Of a DNA stretch of 64,000 nt, positions 8,097 through 15,771 are shown in pieces. This DNA comes from DASXQK01 sp963724385 (lineage in GTDB: Bacteria; Pseudomonadota; Alphaproteobacteria; Dongiales; Dongiaceae), in assembly GCA_963724385.1 (NCBI GenBank), contig CAVRUJ010000001.1, forward strand, positions 620,001 through 684,000, written 5' to 3'. The position numbers and the translations under genes are program-made. The notes beneath the pieces are model-generated. The model was not told the origin of the DNA and did not search any database. It was given only the letters and a program-made list of their open reading frames with translations. How positions within the stretch are numbered: the first letter of the stretch is position 1; every line of letters starts with the position of its first letter.

Positions 8097-9268
8097 CCGA
8101 TGTGGTCATCGTCAGCGCCGCGCGCACACCCGTCGGCGCCTTCAACGGATCGCTTTCCAGCCTGCCCGCCCATCTGCTGGGCAAGACCGCCATCACCGCG
8201 GCCCTTGCCCGGGCCAAAGTCGCGCCGGGCGAGGTGGACGAGGTCATCCTGGGCCAGATCCTAGCCGCGGGCGAAGGCCAGAACCCGGCCCGCCAGGCGG
8301 CGGTCGCGGCCGGCATCCCGGTGGAAAAGACGGCCTACCTCATCAACCAGCTGTGCGGTTCCGGCCTGCGCGCGGTGGCGCTGGGCTATCAGGCGATCCG
8401 CGCCGGGGACAACGCCATCGTGGTCGCCGGCGGCCAGGAGAGCATGAGCCAGGCACCCCACTGCCTGCACCTGCGCAACGGGACCAAGATGGGCAATGCC
8501 GAGATGGTCGATACCATGATCAAGGACGGCCTGTGGGATGCCTTCAACGGCTATCACATGGGCAACACGGCCGAGAACGTGGCCCAGAAATGGCAGATCA
8601 CCCGGGCCGAGCAGGATGCCTTCGCCGCCGCTTCCCAGCAAAAAGCGGAAGCCGCCCAGAAGGCCGGCCGCTTCAAGGACGAGATCGCTCCCGTGACGGT
8701 GGCGAGCCGCAAGGGCGACGTGGTGGTGGACACCGACGAACATCCCCGTCATGGCACGACGGTGGAGCAGCTGGCCAAGCTGCGTGCCTCGTTCCTGCGC
8801 GAGGGCGGCACGGTCACCGCCGGCAACGCCTCGGGCATCAACGACGGCGGCGCCGCCGTGGTGCTGATGTCGGCCAAGCAGGCCTCCGAGCGCGGCCTGA
8901 CGCCGCTCGCCCGCATCGTCTCCTGGGCCACCGCCGGCGTCGATCCGGCCATCATGGGCTCGGGCCCCATCCCCGCCAGCCGCGCGGCGCTCGCCAAGGG
9001 CGGCTGGAAGAAGGAAGACCTCGACCTCATCGAGGCCAACGAGGCCTTCGCCGCCCAGGCCTGTGCCGTCAACAAGGAACTCGGCTGGGACACGAGCAAG
9101 GTCAACGTCAACGGCGGCGCCATCGCGCTCGGCCATCCCATCGGCGCCTCGGGCGCGCGCGTGCTGGTGACCCTGCTGCACGAGATGACAAAGCGCAACG
9201 CCAAGAAGGGCCTGGCCACGCTTTGCATCGGCGGCGGCATGGGCATCGCCATGTGCGTCGAACGCTGA
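8093..9268 (+). CDS. phaA: acetyl-CoA acetyltransferase (beta-ketothiolase)
   Basis: A 391-aa thiolase condensing two acetyl-CoA to acetoacetyl-CoA, the first step of PHB synthesis. The start (VVIVSAARTPVGAFNGSL), acyl-accepting Cys88 (NQLCGSGLRAV), NGGAIALGHPIGASGARV near 340-357 and Cys378 (CIGGGMGIAM) are all intact. The ATG overlaps the phaC stop by 4 bp (ATGA, 8093-8096), and a GGAG ribosome site precedes it. The phaB gene follows after 125 bp. Confidence 0.95.
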   Translation: MTDVVIVSAARTPVGAFNGSLSSLPAHLLGKTAITAALARAKVAPGEVDEVILGQILAAGEGQNPARQAAVAAGIPVEKTAYLINQLCGSGLRAVALGYQAIRAGDNAIVVAGGQESMSQAPHCLHLRNGTKMGNAEMVDTMIKDGLWDAFNGYHMGNTAENVAQKWQITRAEQDAFAAASQQKAEAAQKAGRFKDEIAPVTVASRKGDVVVDTDEHPRHGTTVEQLAKLRASFLREGGTVTAGNASGINDGGAAVVLMSAKQASERGLTPLARIVSWATAGVDPAIMGSGPIPASRAALAKGGWKKEDLDLIEANEAFAAQACAVNKELGWDTSKVNVNGGAIALGHPIGASGARVLVTLLHEMTKRNAKKGLATLCIGGGMGIAMCVER

Positions 9269-9393
9269 CCCGCGTCGAGCGCTGAACCAAGGTGGGACGT
9301 TGAATCCGGGCGGGGCGCCGGCAATTTCTGCGATAGACTGATGCCGAAGCCGCAAAGGCGGCGAGGCCAATTCGATCGAGCAGGGAGGATCGC

Positions 9394-10116
9394 ATGACAC
9401 GGGTGGCAGTGGTCACGGGCGGCACGCGCGGCATCGGCGAAGCGATTTCGGTCGCGCTCGCGGGCGCCGGCTACAAGGTGGCTGCGGCCTACCACGGCAA
9501 CGACGAGCGCGCGCGCGCCTTCGCCGACAAGACCAAGATCCAGACCTTCAAGTTCAACGTCGCCGATTTCGCCGCCTGCCAGTCGGGCGTGAAGGCGATC
9601 GAAGCGGCACTCGGCCCGGTCGAGGTGCTGGTCAACAACGCCGGCATCACCCGCGACACCACGCTCCAGAGGATGACCTTCGAGCAGTGGAACGAAGTGA
9701 TCCAGACCAATCTCTCCTCCTGCTTCAACATGTGCCGGGCGGTGATCGAGGGCATGCGCGCACGAAGCTTCGGGCGCATCATCAACATCGGCTCGATCAA
9801 CGGCCAGGCCGGCCAGTATGGCCAGGTCAACTACGCCGCGGCCAAATCCGGCATCCACGGCTTCACCAAGGCGCTGGCCCAGGAGGGGGCGAAGGTGGGG
9901 ATCACGGTCAACGCGATCGCGCCGGGCTACATCGACACCGACATGGTCCGTGCCGTGCCGCCACCGGTGCTGGAGAAGATCGTCGCCCGCATCCCCGTGG
10001 GGCGCCTCGGCCATGCCACGGAAATCGCCCGGGGCGTGCTGTTCCTGGTCGCCGACGAGGCCGGCTTCATCACCGGTTCGACGCTGTCCATCAACGGCGG
10101 CCAGCATATGTATTGA
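9394..10116 (+). CDS. phaB: acetoacetyl-CoA reductase (NADPH-dependent)
   Basis: A 240-aa short-chain dehydrogenase converting acetoacetyl-CoA to (R)-3-hydroxybutyryl-CoA. The cofactor motif GGTRGIG is at residues 9-15, NNAG at 81-84, and the catalytic triad is Ser134 (GSINGQAGQYGQ), Tyr147 and Lys151 (YAAAK). EQWNEVIQTNLSSCFNMC and IDTDMVRAVP are characteristic of PhaB. A GGGAGG site lies just upstream of ATG. With phaC and phaA it makes a complete acetyl-CoA to PHB route. Confidence 0.95.
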   Translation: MTRVAVVTGGTRGIGEAISVALAGAGYKVAAAYHGNDERARAFADKTKIQTFKFNVADFAACQSGVKAIEAALGPVEVLVNNAGITRDTTLQRMTFEQWNEVIQTNLSSCFNMCRAVIEGMRARSFGRIINIGSINGQAGQYGQVNYAAAKSGIHGFTKALAQEGAKVGITVNAIAPGYIDTDMVRAVPPPVLEKIVARIPVGRLGHATEIARGVLFLVADEAGFITGSTLSINGGQHMY

Positions 10117-10161
10117 GGCGCCGGCCTCAGGTCTGCTTGAGCGGCAATCGAGGAAACAGCC

Positions 10162-10572
10162 ATGGCCCTGGTCAAATTCGTCGAATACGCCGACGCGAGC
10201 CCGGAGGTGAGGGCCGTCTATGACGACATCATGGCGACCCGCAAAGTGGACTGGATCACCAATTTCTGGAAGGCGCTGGCAAGCGACCCGGCGACCCTGA
10301 AACGCACCTGGGAAAGCGTCAAGCAGGTGATGGCACCGGGGCAACTGGACGCCCTCACCAAGGAGATGCTCTACATCGCCGTCAGCGTCACCAACGGCTG
10401 CGACTACTGCATCCAGAGCCATACCGCCGGCGCCCGCAAGGCCGGCATGAGCGACGGCATGCTGGCCGAGCTCATCGCCGTGGTCGCCATGGCCAATGAA
10501 ACCAACCGCCTGGTCAACGGCTACCAGATCGAAATCGACGAGCGCGTCGCCAAGGCGGCGAAACAGAGGTAG
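10162..10572 (+). CDS. carboxymuconolactone decarboxylase / AhpD-like family protein
   Basis: A 136-aa all-helical protein. VTNGCDYCIQSHTAGARKAG carries the AhpD-type redox CxxC pair (Cys80, Cys83) with a following His87, as in alkylhydroperoxidase-like carboxymuconolactone decarboxylase family proteins. The N-terminal VKFVEYADASPEVRAVYDDI resembles peroxidase-related members. Role is probably peroxide or thiol chemistry; the substrate is unknown. It lies 45 bp after phaB on the same strand and may be co-transcribed. Confidence 0.8.
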   Translation: MALVKFVEYADASPEVRAVYDDIMATRKVDWITNFWKALASDPATLKRTWESVKQVMAPGQLDALTKEMLYIAVSVTNGCDYCIQSHTAGARKAGMSDGMLAELIAVVAMANETNRLVNGYQIEIDERVAKAAKQR

Positions 10573-10635
10573 GCGTACTCGCCAAAGTCAATGAGCGGGG
10601 CGAGCACAGACCGCGGTTTGCCGCCTGTAGTGGCT

Positions 10636-10644
10636 TGTATTACA
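10636..10644. promoter_or_regulatory. candidate operator of the second toxin-antitoxin pair
   Basis: TGTA-T-TACA is an odd-centred palindrome 29 bp before the antitoxin ATG, in a short AT-rich patch (TTGTATTACATTG) that stands out in GC-rich DNA. Ribbon-helix-helix antitoxins often bind TGTA/TACA-type half-sites. Inference only. Confidence 0.4.
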
Positions 10645-10673
10645 TTGTCGCCTTCCGAAGTGGAGGCGTATCT

Positions 10674-10928
10674 ATGGCTGACTCGAATATCCTGTCCGTG
10701 CGTCTGCCGCAGGCGCTGAAGGTGAAATTAGACAAGGTCGCGACCGCGCTCGATCGCCCTCGCAACTGGGTGGTCAATCGCGCGCTCGAGGACTATGTCG
10801 CGGCCCAGGCCTGGCAGATCGGGGAGATCCGGCGCGGCCTGGCCGCGGCCAAAGCCGGTGAGTTCGCCGAGGAGCACGAAGTCGAGGCCGCCTTCGCACG
10901 CTTCCGCCGCCGGCGCCGTGCGGGTTAG
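10674..10928 (+). CDS. ribbon-helix-helix antitoxin (CopG/ParD-like)
   Basis: An 84-aa protein. NILSVRLPQALKVKLDKVA followed by RPRNWVVNRALEDYVAAQ gives the strand-helix-helix DNA-binding domain in residues 4-48. The acidic C terminus (EFAEEHEVEAAFARF) is the toxin-binding part, ending in a basic RRRRR patch. GTGGAGG precedes the ATG. It resembles the antitoxin at 1396 in layout (PRNWVVNRAL versus SRGWIVKQAL). It overlaps the toxin start by about 11 bp. Confidence 0.8.
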   Translation: MADSNILSVRLPQALKVKLDKVATALDRPRNWVVNRALEDYVAAQAWQIGEIRRGLAAAKAGEFAEEHEVEAAFARFRRRRRAG

Positions 10929-11199
10929 GTGGACGCGGCCCGCTGTCCAGCAGCTGGCGGACATAGGCAGTTACATCGCTGAGCGCGATCCCAAAGCGGC
11001 AGAACGCGTCGAAGTCAGGCTGCGCGAAGCGGTTCAGCTCTTGGCCCGGTTCCCGGCGGCCGGCAGACCGGGTCGAATCACCGGTACCCGCGAACTCGTG
11101 GTCTCGGGCACACCCTATGTCATTCCCTACCGCGTCGAATCCGGCGGCGTCGACATTCTGGCCGTCTTCCATGCTGCCCAGAAGCGGCCGCTGGAATGA
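10918..11199 (+). CDS. ParE-type toxin (RelE/ParE superfamily)
   Basis: A 93-aa protein read from a GTG at 10918, overlapping the antitoxin stop; no in-frame ATG precedes the conserved start VRVRWTRPAVQQLADIGSYI. Later segments AAERVEVRLREAVQLLARFPAAGRPGRI, GTRELVVSGTPYVIPYRV and VDILAVFHAAQKRP are textbook ParE-superfamily features (the G-x-R-EL-v strand and the final H-x-x-Q-x-RP). The ATGA at its stop overlaps the start of a truncated membrane-protein remnant. Confidence 0.82.
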   Translation: MRVRWTRPAVQQLADIGSYIAERDPKAAERVEVRLREAVQLLARFPAAGRPGRITGTRELVVSGTPYVIPYRVESGGVDILAVFHAAQKRPLE

Positions 11200-11263
11200 G
11201 CCATCCCGCCCGTCTCGCCGCGACCCTTGTCGGCGGCGTTGCCGTGCTGCTCTGGTCGAGTAA
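11196..11263 (+). pseudogene. 5' remnant of an EamA/DMT-family transporter
   Basis: The ATG at 11196 overlaps the toxin stop and encodes SHPARLAATLVGGVAVLLWS, which looks like the first transmembrane helix of a YddG-type drug/metabolite transporter (pattern ATLVG-x-x-A-x-LLW-S). After LLWS the frame changes character and stops at 11346-11348, giving only 50 codons against the roughly 290 expected. No remaining transporter sequence is found nearby. I read it as the 5' end of a gene removed by a rearrangement near 11260. Confidence 0.4.
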
Positions 11264-11292
11264 GGCAACAATGTGGAGCATGGCGGACCAGG

Positions 11293-12060
11293 TCACCCCT
11301 CACGCAACGCATCCTCATGCGCGCGGACCATATCCGCCATGCTTTTGAAGTGGAAGTCGATCCGATAGTCGCCCGGCGGCGGCATCGTCGCGCCAAAGCC
11401 TTCGGCGTCATGGCGCCGGTCGATCCAAGCCGTGGCCAATCCTTTCGCCGTCGCCGGCACATGATCGTGAAACAAGCTTTGCGCAGTGTGAAGAATATCG
11501 GTCTTCTCGAGACCGAACTCGGTCTTAACGTGGTCCAAAAGATAGTCGAAGTTCCGCAGGGAAGGTTTGTATGAGCCGATGTCCTGCGCCGTGTAGATTG
11601 CGTCCCACGGATTCCCAAGACGCTCGGCACTCCCCCGATAGCTGACACGATCGCAGTTGGTAAGCGTGACCAGCTTGTAGTGCCGCTTCAGATATTGGAG
11701 CGATGCGCGAGAATCGGCGAAGGCCGGCCAATCCTTGACCGACGCGCCAAAACGCGCCAACTCCTCGCGGCCGACTTTGACTGCCCAGTTCCTTGCCATC
11801 GTCCGGTAAACGGTCGACAGAAGCTCACTGTAGATCATGCTGGGCGTCTCGGTCTGCTGCGCCGCTTCCGCCTCTGCGAAAAGCTCCAGCACCCGGTCGC
11901 GCGTGGGAGCATCGTCCAACTTCGCGACCAGGGGACCAAGCGCGGTGCAAATGCCCGTCTCCCAATCGATGAGCGTGCCGTAGGTGTCGAAGGCGAGGAG
12001 CCTATAGTCAGTGAGCCTCAAAGTTTGCCTCCTTGCCGGCGTTTCAGGCGCATGGATCAT
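11293..12060 (-). CDS. haloacid dehalogenase type II-like HAD hydrolase
   Basis: A 255-aa HAD-superfamily protein. The nucleophile motif LLAFDTYGTLIDWE (Asp25) opens the fold, VTLTNCDRVS gives the motif II Thr/Asn region and SYKPSLRNFDYLL the motif III lysine. DILHTAQSLFHDHVPATAKGLATAWIDRR is the usual (S)-2-haloacid dehalogenase segment. It would hydrolyse L-2-haloacids or a phosphorylated or glycolate-like substrate. Its codon use is visibly less GC-extreme than neighbours, and it lies between a truncated transporter and a cupin with an unusual C-terminal tail, consistent with acquisition. Confidence 0.8.
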   Translation of the reverse strand: MIHAPETPARRQTLRLTDYRLLAFDTYGTLIDWETGICTALGPLVAKLDDAPTRDRVLELFAEAEAAQQTETPSMIYSELLSTVYRTMARNWAVKVGREELARFGASVKDWPAFADSRASLQYLKRHYKLVTLTNCDRVSYRGSAERLGNPWDAIYTAQDIGSYKPSLRNFDYLLDHVKTEFGLEKTDILHTAQSLFHDHVPATAKGLATAWIDRRHDAEGFGATMPPPGDYRIDFHFKSMADMVRAHEDALREG

Positions 12061-12086
12061 CGCGTCGACGGAACCTGCGCCGCTTG

Positions 12087-12608
12087 CTATGGCTTTGCGC
12101 GCATCCGGCCGGATCGCATACCCAGTCTGTTGATGCGTGGAGCTCGGCTGCGCAACAGGGGGCCGGTCGTCCCTGGCGCCCATCCGGGCGGCGCCATCTC
12201 GAAGCTCGCGAAGTCGAAGGCCGGCACCACCAGGCAGGCGGCGAGACTGTAGAGCCCGAGGCTGCGGGCCGATTGCCAGGCGCCGGCGGGAATTTCGATC
12301 TGCGGTTCTTCGCCGATGGCCACATCGGTGCCGAGGCGCCGGAAGTCGCGTTGCTCGCCATCGGGCGAAAGGCCAAGCTCGAATGGCGCGCCGGCCTGGT
12401 ACAGCCAGATCTCGACGGCGTCGGTCACCCGATGCCAATGGGACAACTCGCCTGCCTGGAGCAGGTAGTAGATCAAGGTCGCCTGGCCGCGCCCGCCGCC
12501 TCGCGGTCGGTCGCGGTAGGTCTCCCGGTAATGCCCGCCTTCGGGATGAGGTTCGAGGCCGAGCTGAGCGATGAGGGCGGCGGCGGTGTCGGAGACCGGC
12601 CGGCTCAT
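12087..12608 (-). CDS. DUF985-type cupin domain protein
   Basis: A 173-aa cupin. LEPHPEGGHYRETYRD near the N terminus, TLIYYLLQAGELSHWHRVTDAVEIWLYQAG and a FDFASFEMAPPGW ending are characteristic of the cupin_5 / DUF985 family (RmlC-like barrel; some members bind small metabolites). The ATG at 12608 overlaps the stop of the upstream glutathione transferase gene (ATGA). Homologues normally end shortly after PPGW-x-PG; here about 21 further residues rich in Arg (RSRAPRINRLGMRSGRMRAKP) follow, suggesting the native stop was lost at a DNA junction. Confidence 0.75.
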   Translation of the reverse strand: MSRPVSDTAAALIAQLGLEPHPEGGHYRETYRDRPRGGGRGQATLIYYLLQAGELSHWHRVTDAVEIWLYQAGAPFELGLSPDGEQRDFRRLGTDVAIGEEPQIEIPAGAWQSARSLGLYSLAACLVVPAFDFASFEMAPPGWAPGTTGPLLRSRAPRINRLGMRSGRMRAKP

Positions 12609-13210
12609 TGCGCGGGCGGCGCCGTCCTCTGCATGGCGGGACGCTTGGCGAATCCTTCGTACCATTTGGCGAGGGCAGGCCGGCCCTTGCGCCACTCGTC
12701 GGCGGCGTAGCGGAAATCGGCATAGCCGAGGGCGCAGGCGATGGCGATGAGGCCGATGTCGAGGCCAGTGCCGAAGCTCGCGGCCTCCTTCTCCAGGGCG
12801 TCAGCCGCCGCCGCCATTTTCTGGCGTTGGAGGGCCAGAAAGGCGGGCGATTTCTCGCCTTCCGGACGCAAGGCCTCGCCTCTGCCGAGCACGCCCGCAT
12901 CCATGATGCCGTCGGCGAGCGCCTGGCGGCGAAGCGCCGTCCAGCGCTGAGGACCGCTCGCCGGGATCAGCTTCGGGCCGGCGTGAAGACTGTCGAGGTA
13001 TTCGCAGATGACCGGCAAATCGTAGAGCGAGCTGCCGTCGTCGAGCAGCAGGGCCGGCACCTTGCCCAAGGGATTGTCCTTGACCAGCCCACTTGCCGGA
13101 TCTGCGGTCGAGGTGGTCACGAGCTCGATGCGCTTATCGAGGCCGGTCTCGATGGCAGCCACGAGCACCTTGCGCACATAGGGGCTGGTCGGCGAATAGC
13201 GGAGCTTCAT
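12605..13210 (-). CDS. glutathione S-transferase family protein
   Basis: A 201-aa cytosolic GST. The N-terminal thioredoxin-like domain begins KLRYSPTSPYVRKVLV and contains NPLGKVPALLLDDGSSLYDLPVICEYLD (the cis-Pro and Ser of the glutathione site). The C-terminal helical domain carries IGLIAIACALGYADFRY. It lies between glyoxalase II and the cupin, likely as one operon (22 bp from gloB, 4-bp overlap with the cupin). Role: glutathione conjugation or peroxide detoxification; substrate unknown. Confidence 0.85.
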   Translation of the reverse strand: MKLRYSPTSPYVRKVLVAAIETGLDKRIELVTTSTADPASGLVKDNPLGKVPALLLDDGSSLYDLPVICEYLDSLHAGPKLIPASGPQRWTALRRQALADGIMDAGVLGRGEALRPEGEKSPAFLALQRQKMAAAADALEKEAASFGTGLDIGLIAIACALGYADFRYAADEWRKGRPALAKWYEGFAKRPAMQRTAPPAQ

Positions 13211-13232
13211 CGGAGTTGATCTCCTGTGGGAT

Positions 13233-13997
13233 CTAGCGGAAGGAATCCTTGCGCCGGCGGATTTCGCCGAACACCTCATGGGCCGGCGCGCCTGGAAGCC
13301 CAATGGTGGCGGCCAGGGCGGGGTTGTCGGCGCGCAGGAAGGGATTGGCCTCCCGCTCCTCCGCCATGACCGAAGGGATGGTCGGGCGCCCCGCGCCGCG
13401 AAGCTCGGCCACCTGGCGTTGGCGAGCCCGAAGTGCTGGATTGCCGGGATCGATGCTGACCGCAAAGCGGGCATTGGCCTCGGTATATTCGTGGCCGCAG
13501 AAGATCCGCGTCTCTCCGGGCAGCCGGCGCAGCTTGTCGAGGGAGGCCCACATCATGGGCGGCGTGCCCTCGAACATCCGCCCGCAGCCGAGCGAAAACA
13601 GCGTATCGCCGCAGAAGACGGCCCGCTCGCCGGCAAAGTGGAAAGCGATATGGCCCTTGGTGTGACCGGGAATGAAGAGCACCTCCGCCTCGGCGTCGCC
13701 CAGGCGAAAACGCTCGCCCTCGCCCAGCGCCTGATCGATCCCGGGGATCCGCTCGCGATCCGGGGCCGGGCCGACCACGGTGGCGCCGGTCGCCTGCTTG
13801 ATGCCGAGATTGCCGCCGCTGTGATCGGGATGGTGGTGGGTGTTGAGGATATAGCTGAGCCGCCAGCCGCGGGCGGCAGCGGCCTCCAGCACGGGTGCCG
13901 CCTCGGACGGATCGACGATGGCCGTCTCCCCGCTCTTGGGATCGTGGAGCAGGTAGCCATAGTTGTCGGTCAACAGGGGGACGAGGGCGATTTCCAT
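13233..13997 (-). CDS. gloB: hydroxyacylglutathione hydrolase (glyoxalase II)
   Basis: A 254-aa metallo-beta-lactamase-fold enzyme hydrolysing S-lactoylglutathione in methylglyoxal detoxification. The binuclear metal motif THHHPDHSGG is at residues 53-62, with IPGHTKGHIAFHF, VFCGDTLFSLGCGRMFEGTP and FCGHEYTEANARFA supplying the remaining metal and glutathione ligands. The C terminus (NPFLRADN) is typical. ATG 13997 (MEIALVPLLTDNYGYLL) is chosen over a 21-codon upstream extension. It is divergent from the methyltransferase at 14090, a common arrangement in alphaproteobacteria. Confidence 0.93.
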   Translation of the reverse strand: MEIALVPLLTDNYGYLLHDPKSGETAIVDPSEAAPVLEAAAARGWRLSYILNTHHHPDHSGGNLGIKQATGATVVGPAPDRERIPGIDQALGEGERFRLGDAEAEVLFIPGHTKGHIAFHFAGERAVFCGDTLFSLGCGRMFEGTPPMMWASLDKLRRLPGETRIFCGHEYTEANARFAVSIDPGNPALRARQRQVAELRGAGRPTIPSVMAEEREANPFLRADNPALAATIGLPGAPAHEVFGEIRRRKDSFR

Positions 13998-14089
13998 GGG
14001 GGCGGAGCCTAGCATTCGGCGCTTGCCCGTAGTAGAGCCAAGAGCAGGCCGATTTTGCATAAGCGCATTGAAGAATGTGGCTTTGACCT

Positions 14090-14800
14090 ATGTGGAATGA
14101 CGTCGTCGATCTTCAGTCCTTCTACGCGTCACCGCTGGGCCAATGGGCGCGCCAGGCGATCGGCCAGCGCATGCGCGAGATCTGGCCCGATCTCAGGGGT
14201 CAAAGGGTGCTTGGTCTCGGCTACGCCACGCCCTACCTCGCGGCCTTCCGCGCCGAGGCGGGGCGCAGCATCGCCGCGATGCCGGCGGGGCAGGGGGCAT
14301 TGCCCTGGCCCGACGGCGCGCGGGGGCTGACGCTCCTAGCCGATGAGACCGACCTGCCCTTCGCCGACCGCAGCTTCGAGCGCGTGTTGCTCGTCCACAG
14401 CCTCGAATTCGGCGAGCCGCCCAACGAGATGCTGCGCGAGATCTGGCGCCTGCTCGCCGACGATGGCCGGCTCCTGGTGATAGCGCCAGCCCGGCGCGGG
14501 CTATGGTCGCGCAGCGACCGCACGCCCTTCGGCCAGGGCCAGCCCTTCTCCCTCTCCCAGCTGACGCGGCTCTTGCGCGACAGTTTGTTTACGCCGACGG
14601 CGACGGCACGCGCACTCTACCTGCCGCCGATCGCTTCGCCGACGCTCCTGCGCTCGGCCACGGCCTGGGAGCGGATCGGCCGGCGCTGGTGTCCGCGCTT
14701 TGCCGGCGTCCTTCTGGTCGAGGCCGGCAAGGAAATCTATGCCGCCGCGCCCTTGCGCCGCCTGAAACGCAAGCGCGCGGTGCTGCTGCCGGCATCCTGA
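14090..14800 (+). CDS. class I SAM-dependent methyltransferase
   Basis: A 236-aa methyltransferase-like protein. RVLGLGYATPYL near residue 43 is the glycine-rich SAM site, TDLPFADRSFERVLLVHSLEF at about 86-106 the post-I/motif II region, and EIWRLLADDGRLLVIAPARRGLWSRSD the motif III strand of the Methyltransf_11 fold. Divergent from gloB with 92 bp between starts. The substrate is unknown. Confidence 0.82.
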   Translation: MWNDVVDLQSFYASPLGQWARQAIGQRMREIWPDLRGQRVLGLGYATPYLAAFRAEAGRSIAAMPAGQGALPWPDGARGLTLLADETDLPFADRSFERVLLVHSLEFGEPPNEMLREIWRLLADDGRLLVIAPARRGLWSRSDRTPFGQGQPFSLSQLTRLLRDSLFTPTATARALYLPPIASPTLLRSATAWERIGRRWCPRFAGVLLVEAGKEIYAAAPLRRLKRKRAVLLPAS

Positions 14801-14841
14801 AGCTTTCGCCAAGCTTTCGCCAGACTCCATTGTGGCAAAAT

Positions 14842-14864
14842 CCTGCATGACAAAATCATGCAGG
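14842..14864. repeat. 9-bp perfect inverted repeat with 5-nt loop
   Basis: CCTGCATGA-CAAAA-TCATGCAGG lies in the 245-bp gap between the methyltransferase and otsB. No T-run follows, so it is either a weak terminator or an operator. It is preceded by a tandem AAGCTTTCGCC pair starting near 14800. About 180 bp separate it from the otsB ATG. Confidence 0.45.
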
Positions 14865-15045
14865 GCGAGAATAGCCGCGCCGCGCGGTTGACCGATCCGC
14901 AAGCGCCCGTATCTCTAGGAAAATTGCCGATATCCCTTGCCGGGCGCCATTGCGATCGGCGCGCTCGTTTTCGCCCATTCGAAACTCCTGGCCGCCGGCC
15001 AGACTTGCTCAATGAAGAGACAGTCTAGGAGGAGGCGCGAGCTTC

Positions 15046-15771
15046 ATGCCGAAACAGTCCTGGGCCTTGTTTCTCGATCTCGACGGCACGCTCATCGACC
15101 TCGCCGAGACTCCGGCGGAGGCTGTCCAGCCGGAGGGACTCGTCGAGGATCTGTCGATTGCTGCGCGTAAGCTCGATGGTGCTCTTGCCATCGTGACCGG
15201 CCGGCCTATCGCGGCGTTGGATCAGCTGCTTCGGCCCCTCATGCTTCCGGCTGCCGGGCAGCATGGAGCCGAGCTGCGCCTTTCGCCGAGAGAAGCAGCC
15301 TTCCGCCTGCCAACCGCGCCGATCGGCGCCACGCTTCGTGCCGCGGCCCTTCAAGCGGCAGGGGCCTTTCCCGGCGTCGCTGTCGAGGACAAGGGCCAAA
15401 CGCTCGCTATTCACTTTCGTGCCGCGCCGACGGCGGAGGAACCCCTGAGACGGCAGCTCATGGGAATCCTTGCCCAGTCCGGCAACGGCCTTGCGCTCGG
15501 CCAGGGCAAGATGGTGATGGAAATCCGCGATCCCCGCTATGGCAAGGGAAGCGCCGTCGAAGCCTTCATGGGCGAGCCTGCATTCGCGGGCCGGCTCCCC
15601 ATCTTCATCGGGGACGACGAAACGGATAGGGACGGATTTGTCGCGGCCGAGAGGCTCGGCGGGCTGGCCTTGCGCGTGGGCGGCGAACAGGCAGCCTTCG
15701 CCGGGCCAGCCGATGTCCGCGGCTGGCTAGCGGACCTGCCCAATCGCTTGGGCCAGGAGGCCTGGCCATGA
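15046..15771 (+). CDS. otsB: trehalose-6-phosphate phosphatase
   Basis: A 241-aa HAD phosphatase releasing trehalose from trehalose 6-phosphate. The nucleophile motif DLDGTL starts at residue 11; AIVTGRPIAALDQLL, AAGQHGAELR, KMVMEIRDPRYGKGSAVEAFM and IFIGDDETDRDGF are the standard trehalose phosphatase blocks. An AGGAGGAGG ribosome site precedes ATG. Its stop overlaps the GH15 gene start by 4 bp. Trehalose protects proteins and membranes in osmotic, heat and desiccation stress. Confidence 0.93.
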   Translation: MPKQSWALFLDLDGTLIDLAETPAEAVQPEGLVEDLSIAARKLDGALAIVTGRPIAALDQLLRPLMLPAAGQHGAELRLSPREAAFRLPTAPIGATLRAAALQAAGAFPGVAVEDKGQTLAIHFRAAPTAEEPLRRQLMGILAQSGNGLALGQGKMVMEIRDPRYGKGSAVEAFMGEPAFAGRLPIFIGDDETDRDGFVAAERLGGLALRVGGEQAAFAGPADVRGWLADLPNRLGQEAWP

